Of a stretch of DNA of 22,379 nt, positions 1 through 7,938 are shown in pieces. Every line of letters begins with the position of its first letter. Positions within the stretch are counted from its first letter, which is position 1. A program made the position numbers and the translations under genes. The notes below the pieces were generated by a model that made no database searches, had not been told where the DNA came from, and saw only the letters and a list, made by a program, of their open reading frames with translations. The DNA is from JASJGK01 sp033791585 (GTDB lineage Bacteria; SAR324; XYD2-FULL-50-16), in assembly GCA_033791585.1 (NCBI GenBank), contig JASJGK010000197.1, forward strand, positions 1 to 22,379. The letters run 5' to 3'.

Positions 1-165
1 GATCAAATGAGACATGATACCCCTCAAAGCAAAAGATACAAAGATTATGATCGTTTTTTAAGAGATCGCTTCGGTGTAGTTGTTCCTTGTAACGAGCACG
101 ACTATGAAAAAGTAGAAGCTATCTTTAATAAGTACCAAGCTGAGGAGGTGCATCGTGAAGCGTAA
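1..165 (+). CDS. actD: ActD C-terminal fragment (alternative complex III membrane subunit), 5' truncated
   Basis: An open frame runs in from the left edge (frame 1) and stops at TAA 163-165, giving the last 54 residues of a protein. The tail contains YDRFLRDRFGVVVPC followed by HDYEKVEAIFNKYQAEEVHR. This matches the end of ActD/DUF3341 proteins as I know them: a segment ending 'DRFG', then a ferredoxin-like tail of the type 'D..f....a..fl...gA.eV.ev'. ActD is a membrane-anchored subunit of alternative complex III, which oxidises quinol and reduces cytochrome c or a partner oxidase. The identification is strengthened by actE and actF following immediately, in the standard order. The stop codon lies inside actE (11-bp overlap), so the genes are probably translationally coupled. 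The N-terminal part with the transmembrane hairpin lies outside the window. Confidence 0.8.
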   Translation, partial: DQMRHDTPQSKRYKDYDRFLRDRFGVVVPCNEHDYEKVEAIFNKYQAEEVHREA

Positions 166-706
166 AGCACTAATCTTATTTGCCCTAGCGTCGCTAATTA
201 TTACGCCGACTCTTTTTGGTAAGTCATCTATTTTGGTTTTTGTCATAGATATGTATGACCAAAGATCAATTAAGCCACAAGAAGTGGGGTCTATGACTGA
301 ATTCCCAATCCACTCAGTAAGTACTGATGGCCGCTATTATGAGGCTCCAGGACCAAACTTTGATTGGATGGCTAAAGAATTTGGACCAGAGACTACAAAA
401 AACCCAGTTCCTGCTTCGCCTGAGTCTTTAGCCAACGGCGAGCTTAAGTTTAATACTTACTGCGCTGTTTGCCACACTGACTCACCTCAAGTGAGTGAAA
501 TGGGTACTGCAAGATCTAAAGTAAACGATAAAGGGATGGTTGCTCCGGCAGTTGTGCTTTTAACGCCTAACTTTACTGATGGTTACATTTATAATAAAGC
601 AAAATGGGGTGGAGCAGTAATGCCTCCACTTGGATATGCTACAACCGAAAAAGATCGCTGGGATATCATTAATTATATTCGGCAGAAATTGGAGAAACAA
701 CAATGA
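155..706 (+). CDS. actE: ActE, monohaem cytochrome c subunit of alternative complex III
   Basis: This 183-residue protein begins at GTG 155, preceded by a good Shine-Dalgarno (GAGGAGGT, 142-149). Residues 5-21 form a hydrophobic N-terminal signal or anchor without a lipobox cysteine. The segment DMYDQRSIKPQE (residues 32-43) followed by a FP.HSV.tDGRYYE region is typical of ActE. A single class I haem motif CAVCH lies at residues 103-107, and M156 in AVMPPLGY is the likely distal axial ligand. In the family, ActE is a periplasmic monohaem cytochrome c that passes electrons from the complex to the terminal oxidase. It overlaps the actD end by 11 bp and the actF start by 4 bp (ATGA), so it is the middle member of a coupled actD-E-F set. 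I am confident of the family; the choice of GTG rests on the ribosome binding site. Confidence 0.88.
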   Translation: MKRKALILFALASLIITPTLFGKSSILVFVIDMYDQRSIKPQEVGSMTEFPIHSVSTDGRYYEAPGPNFDWMAKEFGPETTKNPVPASPESLANGELKFNTYCAVCHTDSPQVSEMGTARSKVNDKGMVAPAVVLLTPNFTDGYIYNKAKWGGAVMPPLGYATTEKDRWDIINYIRQKLEKQQ

Positions 707-2055
707 CCAGAAATGAGGAAATGAAAGCGCTTCTTGAGCGCACAAGCTTCCAGCTAAGTGGCAGCATTAAAGGCATGTTGTTTTTGTTTGTTGCAATCGG
801 AGCTGTTGCTTTTATTGTTGGCCTACTTAGTGGCCACCCTGAAAAAGCTTGGCAAGCACTTTTAATTAATACTGTCTTTTTTGGTAGTATTTCTTTTGGT
901 GGCTTGGCCTTTTCATTGATTTGGACAATTACAGACGCTAAATGGTCTAGGCCACTGAAGCGTTTTGCTGAAGCTACCTTTGCTTTTGTTCCAGTATTGG
1001 GTGTGTTATACATCATCCTATTCTTTGGGTCTGAGCATTTCTTTGAGTGGTATGATCACGATAACGTGATTCACTCTAAGGCTGGTTGGCTAAACATGGG
1101 CTTCTTTGTGAAGAGAAACATCTTTATGTTCCTTCTTTCTATGGGTCTAGGTTGGGTTTATATCAAGCGTTCTTTACGCCCTGATATTGGCCTTGCTAAA
1201 TCTTTAACTGGTTTTTCAAACCCCTTCGCTGACCGAATTGTAAAAAATTACGGTTCTCAAGAAGAGGAACAAGAAAAAACCTTTATGGGCAACCATTACC
1301 TTGCTCCAACTGTTGCCTTCTGCTTGGTACTCTTTACCAGTGTGATTGCCTTTGATTGGATGATGTCAATTGACCAAGAGTGGTTCTCAACAATGTTTGG
1401 TGTCCAGTACTTAGTTGCTAGTCTTATTGCTGGCGGTTGCTTTATTGCTATCGTTGCAGGATTTGCAAAAACGAAGCTGGGCTTAGAAGATTATATCTCA
1501 ACTGTAAGATATCATGATATTGTAAAGTTCATCTTTGCATTCTGCTTACTTTGGACATACATGTGCTTCTCTCAAGTGATTACCATCTGGTATGGTAACC
1601 TACCTGAAGAAACACCCTTTTTGATTCTTCGAATGATGAGTCACGAATGGGGTTGGATGTTCTGGTTGATCATGGTGATGATGTTTGTCATTCCTTACTT
1701 TGGATTGATGCCAAGAACTGTTTGTAACAGTGTTTGGGCAAGTCGCATCTTAGCTATTGAGATCCTATGTGGTCTTTGGTTAGAAAAGTTCTTCTTGATT
1801 GTACCTTCAATGCAAGAGAACGCAGTTGCAGAGCAACTAAGAAATGGTGCCGCTCATGGTGCTCATGGCAGTGGACACGCAATGGCCGGTGGCCCTGTTG
1901 GTTTACCTGGTTTTGAGTACAATTTGTATGATTTCGCTTTAACCCTAGGGTTAGGCGGAGCCTTCTTACTTTGCTACTTCTGGTTTTTATCCAGAGTACC
2001 TGTATTGCCTATCTCAGATAAGCATTTCTTTAAAGACCCTAGCGCCCATCACTAG
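703..2055 (+). CDS. actF: ActF, polytopic quinol-oxidoreductase subunit of alternative complex III
   Basis: A 450-residue, very hydrophobic protein with about ten membrane segments (for example residues 24-43, 54-76, 92-109, 137-153, 202-218, 233-254, 272-296, 318-335, 346-366 and 409-430). ActF and ActC are NrfD/PsrC-like integral membrane subunits; ActC carries the quinol site and ActF is its structural counterpart. Sequence support includes the WYGNLPEET motif (residues 296-304), the following RMMSHEWGW segment, and gene order after actD and actE. The start ATG overlaps the actE stop as ATGA. An odd feature is the His/Gly/Ala-rich loop between the last two membrane helices (residues 381-398, four histidines), plus two histidines at the C-terminus. 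A strong terminator follows 19 bp after the stop, so the cytochrome oxidase genes that often follow actF are not co-transcribed here. Confidence 0.88.
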   Translation: MTRNEEMKALLERTSFQLSGSIKGMLFLFVAIGAVAFIVGLLSGHPEKAWQALLINTVFFGSISFGGLAFSLIWTITDAKWSRPLKRFAEATFAFVPVLGVLYIILFFGSEHFFEWYDHDNVIHSKAGWLNMGFFVKRNIFMFLLSMGLGWVYIKRSLRPDIGLAKSLTGFSNPFADRIVKNYGSQEEEQEKTFMGNHYLAPTVAFCLVLFTSVIAFDWMMSIDQEWFSTMFGVQYLVASLIAGGCFIAIVAGFAKTKLGLEDYISTVRYHDIVKFIFAFCLLWTYMCFSQVITIWYGNLPEETPFLILRMMSHEWGWMFWLIMVMMFVIPYFGLMPRTVCNSVWASRILAIEILCGLWLEKFFLIVPSMQENAVAEQLRNGAAHGAHGSGHAMAGGPVGLPGFEYNLYDFALTLGLGGAFLLCYFWFLSRVPVLPISDKHFFKDPSAHH

Positions 2056-2073
2056 GCACTAGTTTAAGTTAAG

Positions 2074-2103
2074 AAAAACCCGAGCGTTGCTCGGGTTTTT
2101 TTT
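2074..2103 (+). terminator. Rho-independent terminator after actF
   Basis: Perfect stem CCCGAGC (2079-2085) / GCTCGGG (2089-2095) with a 3-nt GTT loop, extended by five A-T pairs and followed by eight T residues (2096-2103). The upstream A run makes it potentially bidirectional, but no minus-strand gene ends here. It separates the complex III operon from mnmH. Confidence 0.93.
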
Positions 2104-2238
2104 GTCATTTTTTGCTCTGCTCCCTTTCCTTCCTGAACTTTTCTCCTCTTTCTTTTTTTCCCTTCCCTTTTGCCTCTTTCTTTTTTTCTGTAAAGCTTCC
2201 ATTATATTTAGAGCAGTATAACTGAAAACTAAATTATT
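2104..2238. other. Pyrimidine-rich intergenic gap before mnmH
   Basis: No gene is visible in this 135-bp gap. The plus strand is overwhelmingly C/T from about 2104 to 2190, including an unbroken 34-nt pyrimidine run at 2138-2171. It then becomes AT-rich. Possible -10 hexamers for the downstream operon are TATATT (2203-2208) and TATAAC (2217-2222), but neither has a convincing -35 at normal spacing, so the promoter of the mnmH-che operon is not assigned. Confidence 0.5.
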
Positions 2239-3300
2239 TTGACGCAAAACTCTCCAAATCCTTCGGACGCCTTCACAAAAGACTTACACAAGTCAAAGGC
2301 CTTAAAAATCTCTGTAGCTGAAGCCATGGGTGGTTCTCAGACTATTATTGATGTTCGTGCCCCTATAGAATTCGACAAGGGAGCTATTCCCGCATCCCTT
2401 AATTTCCCTTTGCTTCACGACCACGAACGGCACGAGATCGGGATACTCTATAAACAAGTTGGCCAGCAGGCCGCTATAGAACAGGGCTATGAGTTCTTAC
2501 AGAAAAATTTTCCAAAATTTGTCTCGGAAGTCATGGAATTAAAAAAACTGGAACCCATTATCTTGTCTTGCGCTAGGGGTGGGATGCGCTCTCAAGTAAT
2601 GACTAACCTCTTTAGAAACTTGGGGCTTGATGCAACGCAATTAGAAGGAGGCTACAAGGGTTATAGAAACTGGGTTTTGCAAAATTTAGAAAATTTGGAA
2701 ATACCTAAACTAGTAGTGCTGCAGGGCCAAACAGGTGTAGGGAAAACCAAAGTTATTCACCTTTTGCCTAACTCTATTGATCTAGAAGGTCTCGCTCACC
2801 ACAGAGGGAGCCTTTTTGGGGGTATTGGCTTAAAACCGACCAACCAAAAAAACTTTGAAGCCGATTTGGTGGACGCCATTGGGAAATTAGACCTAAGTAA
2901 ACCTGTGTATATTGAAGGGGAGAGTAAAAAAATAGGCCCTGTGAATTTGCCAGCAAAGCTTTATAAAATCATGAATGATGCACCTATTGCCTTTTTATCA
3001 TCCCCTCTGTCTGTCCGAATTGAGAGGATAGAGGAGGAATATATAACAGAGCAGCCTGAAAATAGGCCACGTTTACGAGAAATGGTGGCTAGCCTAAAGG
3101 AGTTTTTTGGTAAAGCTGGGGTTGCAGGTTTGCTGGAAAACTTTGACCAAGGTAATTATGAGCCTCTATTAACCAGAATTTTAGTGGAATATTACGATCC
3201 CAAATATAGCCACTGCCTCAAGGGCGTAGACTTTGCACAAACCATCGACACTAGCGACCTAGAATTGGCGACCCGTGAAATCCAAAAGAGCTTTAAGTAA
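2239..3300 (+). CDS. mnmH: tRNA 2-selenouridine synthase MnmH (SelU/YbbB)
   Basis: This protein uses selenophosphate to convert 2-thiouridine at the wobble position of certain tRNAs to 2-selenouridine, through a geranylated intermediate. The N-terminal rhodanese domain is clear: IIDVRAPIEFDKGAIPAS at residues 36-53, then the active-site loop SCARGGMRS with C111. A C-terminal P-loop domain follows, with GQTGVGKT at residues 163-170. The 353-residue length is close to the Escherichia coli enzyme (364). The start is uncertain. TTG 2239 is the first possible common start after an in-frame stop at 2230 and has no clear Shine-Dalgarno; the first in-frame ATG (2326, residue 30) would leave only six residues before the first rhodanese strand. 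Activity requires SelD, which is not in the window. It is the first gene of the ten-gene set and overlaps lpxK by 1 bp. Confidence 0.9.
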   Translation: MTQNSPNPSDAFTKDLHKSKALKISVAEAMGGSQTIIDVRAPIEFDKGAIPASLNFPLLHDHERHEIGILYKQVGQQAAIEQGYEFLQKNFPKFVSEVMELKKLEPIILSCARGGMRSQVMTNLFRNLGLDATQLEGGYKGYRNWVLQNLENLEIPKLVVLQGQTGVGKTKVIHLLPNSIDLEGLAHHRGSLFGGIGLKPTNQKNFEADLVDAIGKLDLSKPVYIEGESKKIGPVNLPAKLYKIMNDAPIAFLSSPLSVRIERIEEEYITEQPENRPRLREMVASLKEFFGKAGVAGLLENFDQGNYEPLLTRILVEYYDPKYSHCLKGVDFAQTIDTSDLELATREIQKSFK

Positions 3301-4340
3301 TGGCTGATTTTTTATATAAGAAACTCCCGACTCCTTTAAAAACTATTTTTAGCTGCCTACAATTTCCTTTTTGGGCTCTTGTACAGTTGCGGCTTTGGCT
3401 TTACCGATCCCAGGTAATCCCAAGCTACAAGTCAACAGCCAAGGTTATTTCTGTAGGAAATATTAGCCTAGGGGGAACAGGAAAAAGCCCCATGGTTTCT
3501 TGGTTGATTGACTATTTTCTGAGCAAAGACCAAAGAGTGGCTGTGCTTACCCGTGGGTATCGCAGTGGCGGTAAAGAATGCGAAGTGAAACTTTTGAAAA
3601 ATGGCTCTCGTAACGGTGGAGCCACGCACTTTGGTGACGAGCCTTGGATGCTCCACTTAAGGCATCCAGATGTTCCTATTTTTGTTGGGAAAAAACGAGT
3701 GGAATCAGTAAAAATAGCCGAGATAGATGCTGATATTATTTTACTTGATGATGGCTTCTCACACTTAAAATTAAAACGAGATCTAGAAATTACTTTGGTG
3801 GATAGCACTCGTGGTTTTGGCAATGGTTTGCTCCTTCCTTTTGGGCCGCTTCGTGAGCCTCCAAGCTCACTGGTGCGAAGTGACACTGTGATCTTAACCA
3901 AAACCAATCAGCCTAATAAACTGGACCTCACGACTGAAATTGCTCAGTTTACCCGTGAAAATACACCAGTTTTTTCATCGATATTTGAGCCAGTTGCATT
4001 AATGTCTTCCAAAGGTGGTGAAGTTCCTTTAAATTTACTACAAGAGAAGAGTTGTTTTATTGCCTCCACTATAGCTAATCCTGCCTCCTTTAGAGAAACC
4101 TTGGAAGGGCTAGGGGCCAAGATTGAAGAGCAACTTGTTTTGCCAGATCACCAAGAATATGGTAGAAACGAAATAGAGAAGTTATACGATAGTTTGAAAA
4201 CAGGGTTGATTTTTGTGGTCAGTGAAAAAGACTGGGCAAAACTACAGGAAAACTCCTTTGAACTCCCTGAATTTTACTGGTTGAAAATGAAGAATCAGTT
4301 ACCACCAGACTTTACCCAGTTTTTAGATGAATTCTTTTAA
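3300..4340 (+). CDS. lpxK: Tetraacyldisaccharide 4'-kinase LpxK
   Basis: LpxK phosphorylates the 4' position of the lipid A disaccharide on the cytoplasmic face of the inner membrane, the sixth step of the Raetz pathway. The 346-residue protein begins with a hydrophobic N-terminal helix (about residues 13-36), as LpxK does. It then shows the family P-loop SVGNISLGGTGKSP (residues 51-64), TRGYRSGG (84-91), GDEPWML (112-118) and the diagnostic DDGFSHLKLKRDLEI (150-164). The length is normal for the family. The start codon overlaps the mnmH stop by one base (TAATG), and the 3' end overlaps the next gene by 14 bp. This single gene is good evidence for an LPS-type outer membrane. No other lipid A gene is present nearby, so its link to mnmH and the che genes is positional only. 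Confidence 0.95.
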   Translation: MADFLYKKLPTPLKTIFSCLQFPFWALVQLRLWLYRSQVIPSYKSTAKVISVGNISLGGTGKSPMVSWLIDYFLSKDQRVAVLTRGYRSGGKECEVKLLKNGSRNGGATHFGDEPWMLHLRHPDVPIFVGKKRVESVKIAEIDADIILLDDGFSHLKLKRDLEITLVDSTRGFGNGLLLPFGPLREPPSSLVRSDTVILTKTNQPNKLDLTTEIAQFTRENTPVFSSIFEPVALMSSKGGEVPLNLLQEKSCFIASTIANPASFRETLEGLGAKIEEQLVLPDHQEYGRNEIEKLYDSLKTGLIFVVSEKDWAKLQENSFELPEFYWLKMKNQLPPDFTQFLDEFF

Positions 4341-5295
4341 AGTACCAGAAAAAGATATGGAAAATCGTTTACAAAAAATCCACGAAGAAATTTTAGAAAC
4401 TTACGACCTTGAAGGTGGCATCAATCATGTTGATGGAATCAAGTTACCTTCCGATTTAGAGGTGGTAGATCTCGTGAGAAAGCTAATGAATTTGCTTTTT
4501 CCAGGGTTTTTTACCGTGGAAAAAGTACATGGTGGGAATTTACGCAATTGGAGCGGCTACCTGTTGGATCAAGTGCAGCAACGGTTGATGGCGCAGGTCA
4601 CAAAGTCTATTTGTTTTGGTTACCCCGAATTGAGCCACTCAGAGCATCACCAAAGGGCCCAAGAGGCTGTTCTTACTTTTTTGAGTAAGATTCCCAAGAT
4701 TAGAAGACTCTTAAAATTAGATGTTATAGCGGCCTACATGGGTGACCCAGCAGCAAAAACCCACGAAGAGGTTATTGTTGGCTACCCTGCTATTCAGGCA
4801 ATTTCCATGTACCGGATAGCCCATGAGTTGTATCTATTAGATGTACCCTTGTTACCAAGAATGATAACAGAGTATGCCCACTCAAAAACAGGGGTGGACA
4901 TTCACCCTGGAGCAACCATAGGGGAAAGCTTTTTTATCGACCATGGTACAGGCGTGGTTATTGGTGAAACCTGCCAGATTGGCAACGGAGTTAAAATTTA
5001 CCAAGGGGTTACCTTGGGGGCTTTGAGCTTTAGAAAAAATAGCAATGGCGAAATTATTAAAGGTCTAAAACGTCACCCTACCATTGAAGATGAAGTGATT
5101 CTTTACGCAGGTTGCAATATCTTGGGCGGGGAAACAATTATTGGACGGGGAAGTGTGATTGGTGGTAATGTTTGGATTACAGAATCGGTTGAGGCCTATA
5201 CCGTGATTTCCTTTGATGTCACAAAGCAGGAATATCACAGATTCCAGCGTGGTTTAGTTTTGGATAGTGAACTTTTTAAAGGAAGTGGAATCTAA
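4327..5295 (+). CDS. cysE: Serine O-acetyltransferase, long form (CysE/SAT)
   Basis: This enzyme acetylates L-serine with acetyl-CoA, giving O-acetylserine for cysteine synthesis. Its 322 residues comprise an alpha-helical N-terminal half and a left-handed beta-helix of hexapeptide repeats from about residue 188. The catalytic region is intact: D191 in VDIHPGA and H206 in FIDHGTGVVIGE, followed by IYQGVTLGA and KRHPTIEDEV. It is longer than the E. coli enzyme (273 residues) and has an insertion between GALSFRKN and KRHP, as in long bacterial SATs. The start overlaps lpxK by 14 bp; a second in-frame ATG at 4357 (residue 11) is possible and neither has a strong ribosome binding site. It overlaps cheA by 1 bp. 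No cysK lies alongside, so cysteine synthase must be elsewhere. Confidence 0.88.
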   Translation: MNSFKVPEKDMENRLQKIHEEILETYDLEGGINHVDGIKLPSDLEVVDLVRKLMNLLFPGFFTVEKVHGGNLRNWSGYLLDQVQQRLMAQVTKSICFGYPELSHSEHHQRAQEAVLTFLSKIPKIRRLLKLDVIAAYMGDPAAKTHEEVIVGYPAIQAISMYRIAHELYLLDVPLLPRMITEYAHSKTGVDIHPGATIGESFFIDHGTGVVIGETCQIGNGVKIYQGVTLGALSFRKNSNGEIIKGLKRHPTIEDEVILYAGCNILGGETIIGRGSVIGGNVWITESVEAYTVISFDVTKQEYHRFQRGLVLDSELFKGSGI

Positions 5296-7448
5296 TGGAA
5301 ACAATTGTTTTTACAGATGTTTTGAGCGAGATAGAACCTTTTCGAGAAGAATTGGAAGCGGCTCTTTTAAATAAAGACCTAAGAAAATGCAAACTGCCTG
5401 ACTTGAATGCTATCATGCAACCGATGGATGGCTCTTTAGCTATTTATCAAAAGCATGAACTCACCGACTATATTTTGGGAATCGAGTTTATCAATGAACT
5501 TTTAGGCTCCATTGCCATTGAGCAAATTGGGCATCACGCCGGTCTTTCATACGTTTTAAACACCTACGAAATTATTGATGAATATTTAGTTAAAAGTGCT
5601 GCTGGTGAAGAACTGTCCCCTACCTTGGGTGAAAATATAGTTAAAATCAAAGAAATGTTTGCTGGGGTCACTAAAGCTATTAACAAAACTACCGATACGC
5701 CAGAAGAGGTGATGCAAGATGCGCCTAGCGGTGAAGTTTTAGAAGACGGTACAATATCTGACTTCATAAACGAAGTAAACGAAGGTTTGGAGTCGGTAGA
5801 AGAGTCGGTTTTAGACCTTGAGGCCGATATTACTAGAGAAGATTTAATCAATTTGGTTTTCCGTGTGATGCATACTATTAAAGGAACCAGTGGGTTTTTA
5901 GGCATGCCTACCATTGGGAAGATTGCACACCGAACCGAAGATATCTTAGGGGAGGTTCGTGATAAAAAACGAATTTTAGGCCCTGATGTATTTAATTTGC
6001 TTTTTAAATCCATAGACACTTTAAAAAATCTGATCGAACAAATTACCACCATGGTTGAAGGTGGAAGCCCCGCAGCGGTCAATGTTGGTGATTTTTACCG
6101 AGTCTTAGACATTTGTATTGACGGTGAAGCTGTGTCAGCTCCTCCTATCGCCGCAATCGCATCTGAGCCCTTAACAAAAGAAACTGAAGTTGCCGCCGCC
6201 CCTGAAGTTACAAAAACTGCAACGGAGACCCAAAAACAAAAGGGCAGTGAACCTGCCAAGACGGGGAAAATCCAAGAGATGCTCAAGGTTCCAGCAGAAA
6301 AGTTGGATGAATTGAGTGGCCTGGTTGGCGAAATGGTTGTGGCTTTATCACTGCTGACTCAAAATCCTATAATCAACGAAATTGGCGAGAGAAAAGTTAC
6401 ATCTCAATTAGACCATTTGGATAAAATCACCGAGTCTCTGCGAGATAAGGTGCTAGGTATTCGTATGTTCCCTATCAGTACGGTATTTTCAAAGTTAAGC
6501 CGTCAAGTTCGAGACCTCAGTGTCAAATCAGGCAAGCAAATCAATTTAAATCTAGAAGGGGCAGACACCCTTGTGGATAAAAGTATCATTGATAACATCT
6601 ATGCTCCCTTAATGCACTTAGTGAGAAACTCAATAGACCACGGTATCGAACCACCTGACGAAAGAGGTAGTAAAGATAAAACAGGTAATGTAACCATAAC
6701 CGCCCAACATTTAGGGGACTCGATTAGTTTGAGTATCGCTGATGATGGTAAGGGGTTGGATGCTGATAAACTGTTGGATAAAGCCATTGAAAAAGGCTTA
6801 GCCAAGCCAGACAAAGACTATACAGATAAGGAAATTTTTAATTTTATCTTCATGCCGGGATTTTCTACAGCGAAAAAAATTACTGATATCTCGGGCCGAG
6901 GCGTGGGCATGGATGTCGTAAAAAAGAGTGTGGAGCAACTTCGTGGTAAAATTACCACTGAGAGCGAAAAGGGAATTGGTACAACTTTGATTTTAAAGCT
7001 TCCATTAACCACTTCCATTATTGAAGGTTTGGTGGTTTCATTGGAACAAAGTCGTTTTATCTTCCCTATTTTAGATGTGAACCAGACCATTACCCCAGAA
7101 AGTGGCGACCTTAAGGGCTTCCAAGGGAAGTCCAATGAGTTCTTGTTGCTTCAAGGGGAAAGTGTGCCCATTGTCAAGCTTTATGAGCTATATGAACTGG
7201 AACCAAAGATTACCGACCCCTCAAAATCTGTTATTATTGTGGTTAATGTGGGGACTAAAAAATATGGAATTATGGTGGATGACCTCTTACATCGTCAACA
7301 AATTGTGATCCAAAATCTTGGTGAAAGATTTAGCCATGTTAAGGGCATTAGCGGCGGAACAATCCTAGGTGATGGCCGCGTAGGTCTCATTTTAGACCCT
7401 GTAAGTTTGATTCACGAATTATACTCAAAAAAAGAAGAACAGGCTTAA
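5295..7448 (+). CDS. cheA: Chemotaxis histidine kinase CheA
   Basis: CheA autophosphorylates on its HPt domain in response to chemoreceptors and passes the phosphate to response regulators. Domains in order: an unassigned N-terminal region (1-140), an HPt domain with H193 in VMHTIKGTSGFLGM (191-204), an Ala/Thr/Lys/Glu-rich linker (about 280-325), the dimerisation P3 domain (about 326-390), and the ATPase P4 domain. In P4 I see the N box HLVRNSIDHGIE (441-452), the G1 box DDGKG (483-487) and the G2 box GRGVGMD (534-540). A CheW-like P5 domain runs from about 573 to 712. I see no obvious CheY-binding P2 domain. The 717-residue length is long because of the N-terminal extension. Start ATG 5295 overlaps the cysE stop by 1 bp, with an AAAGGAAG ribosome binding site just upstream; cheW follows with no gap. 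Confidence 0.95.
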   Translation: METIVFTDVLSEIEPFREELEAALLNKDLRKCKLPDLNAIMQPMDGSLAIYQKHELTDYILGIEFINELLGSIAIEQIGHHAGLSYVLNTYEIIDEYLVKSAAGEELSPTLGENIVKIKEMFAGVTKAINKTTDTPEEVMQDAPSGEVLEDGTISDFINEVNEGLESVEESVLDLEADITREDLINLVFRVMHTIKGTSGFLGMPTIGKIAHRTEDILGEVRDKKRILGPDVFNLLFKSIDTLKNLIEQITTMVEGGSPAAVNVGDFYRVLDICIDGEAVSAPPIAAIASEPLTKETEVAAAPEVTKTATETQKQKGSEPAKTGKIQEMLKVPAEKLDELSGLVGEMVVALSLLTQNPIINEIGERKVTSQLDHLDKITESLRDKVLGIRMFPISTVFSKLSRQVRDLSVKSGKQINLNLEGADTLVDKSIIDNIYAPLMHLVRNSIDHGIEPPDERGSKDKTGNVTITAQHLGDSISLSIADDGKGLDADKLLDKAIEKGLAKPDKDYTDKEIFNFIFMPGFSTAKKITDISGRGVGMDVVKKSVEQLRGKITTESEKGIGTTLILKLPLTTSIIEGLVVSLEQSRFIFPILDVNQTITPESGDLKGFQGKSNEFLLLQGESVPIVKLYELYELEPKITDPSKSVIIVVNVGTKKYGIMVDDLLHRQQIVIQNLGERFSHVKGISGGTILGDGRVGLILDPVSLIHELYSKKEEQA

Positions 7449-7934
7449 ATGATGAATGAACATGAAAAAAGAGTTTTTGTTGATTCGGAAGGGAAGCTCC
7501 TCACTTTCAAGTTGGGGAACCAAGAATATGGGATTCCAATCTTAGAAGCGAGAGAAGTCATTGGTATGGTTGTAGCGGAACCTATCCCCAAAGCACCTGA
7601 TTTTATGGAAGGGGTGATCAACCTCCGTGGGCGTATCTTTCCTGTCATTGATTTAAGGACAAAATTTGGAATGACTCGGCAAGAGCCGACTGACGAAAGC
7701 TGCATTGTTTTGGTAAAAATTGAAGGCCATATCACAGGTATGATTGTAGATTTTTTAGCTGGTGTGGCTACCTTGGAAGAAAATCAATTTGAGGTTGATC
7801 CCGACCTTGGTGCTTACATGGATTCTAGCTTCTTACTAGGTATTGCGAAGTTTGACGGGCGGGTAGTTTTTGTACTTAACTTAGACGAAGTTTTAAGCAG
7901 TGCTGAGATTACCATGATCCAAGGTCACGTTTAA
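7449..7934 (+). CDS. cheW: CheW coupling protein
   Basis: A 161-residue single-domain CheW that links CheA to chemoreceptor arrays. The protein shows the usual pattern: LLTFKLGNQEYGIPILEAREVI (17-38), the strongly conserved VINLRGRIFPVIDLR (56-70), and the C-terminal LLGIAKFDGRVVFVLNLDEVL (129-149). It begins directly after the cheA stop. Two tandem ATG codons (7449 and 7452) make the exact start ambiguous by one residue. The protein lies in the cytoplasm at the receptor-kinase complex. No methyl-accepting protein is encoded in this window, so its receptors are elsewhere. Confidence 0.94.
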   Translation: MMNEHEKRVFVDSEGKLLTFKLGNQEYGIPILEAREVIGMVVAEPIPKAPDFMEGVINLRGRIFPVIDLRTKFGMTRQEPTDESCIVLVKIEGHITGMIVDFLAGVATLEENQFEVDPDLGAYMDSSFLLGIAKFDGRVVFVLNLDEVLSSAEITMIQGHV

Positions 7935-7938
7935 CTAA

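Noticed and set aside
1..4. GATC at the very left edge as a possible cloning junction
   Set aside because: A four-base site at the edge is weak evidence, and the actD frame runs in smoothly from the edge.
5564..6082. 172-codon minus-strand frame opposite cheA
   Set aside because: Antisense to the HPt region of cheA, rich in Ser and Ile from reverse-complement codons, no family signal.
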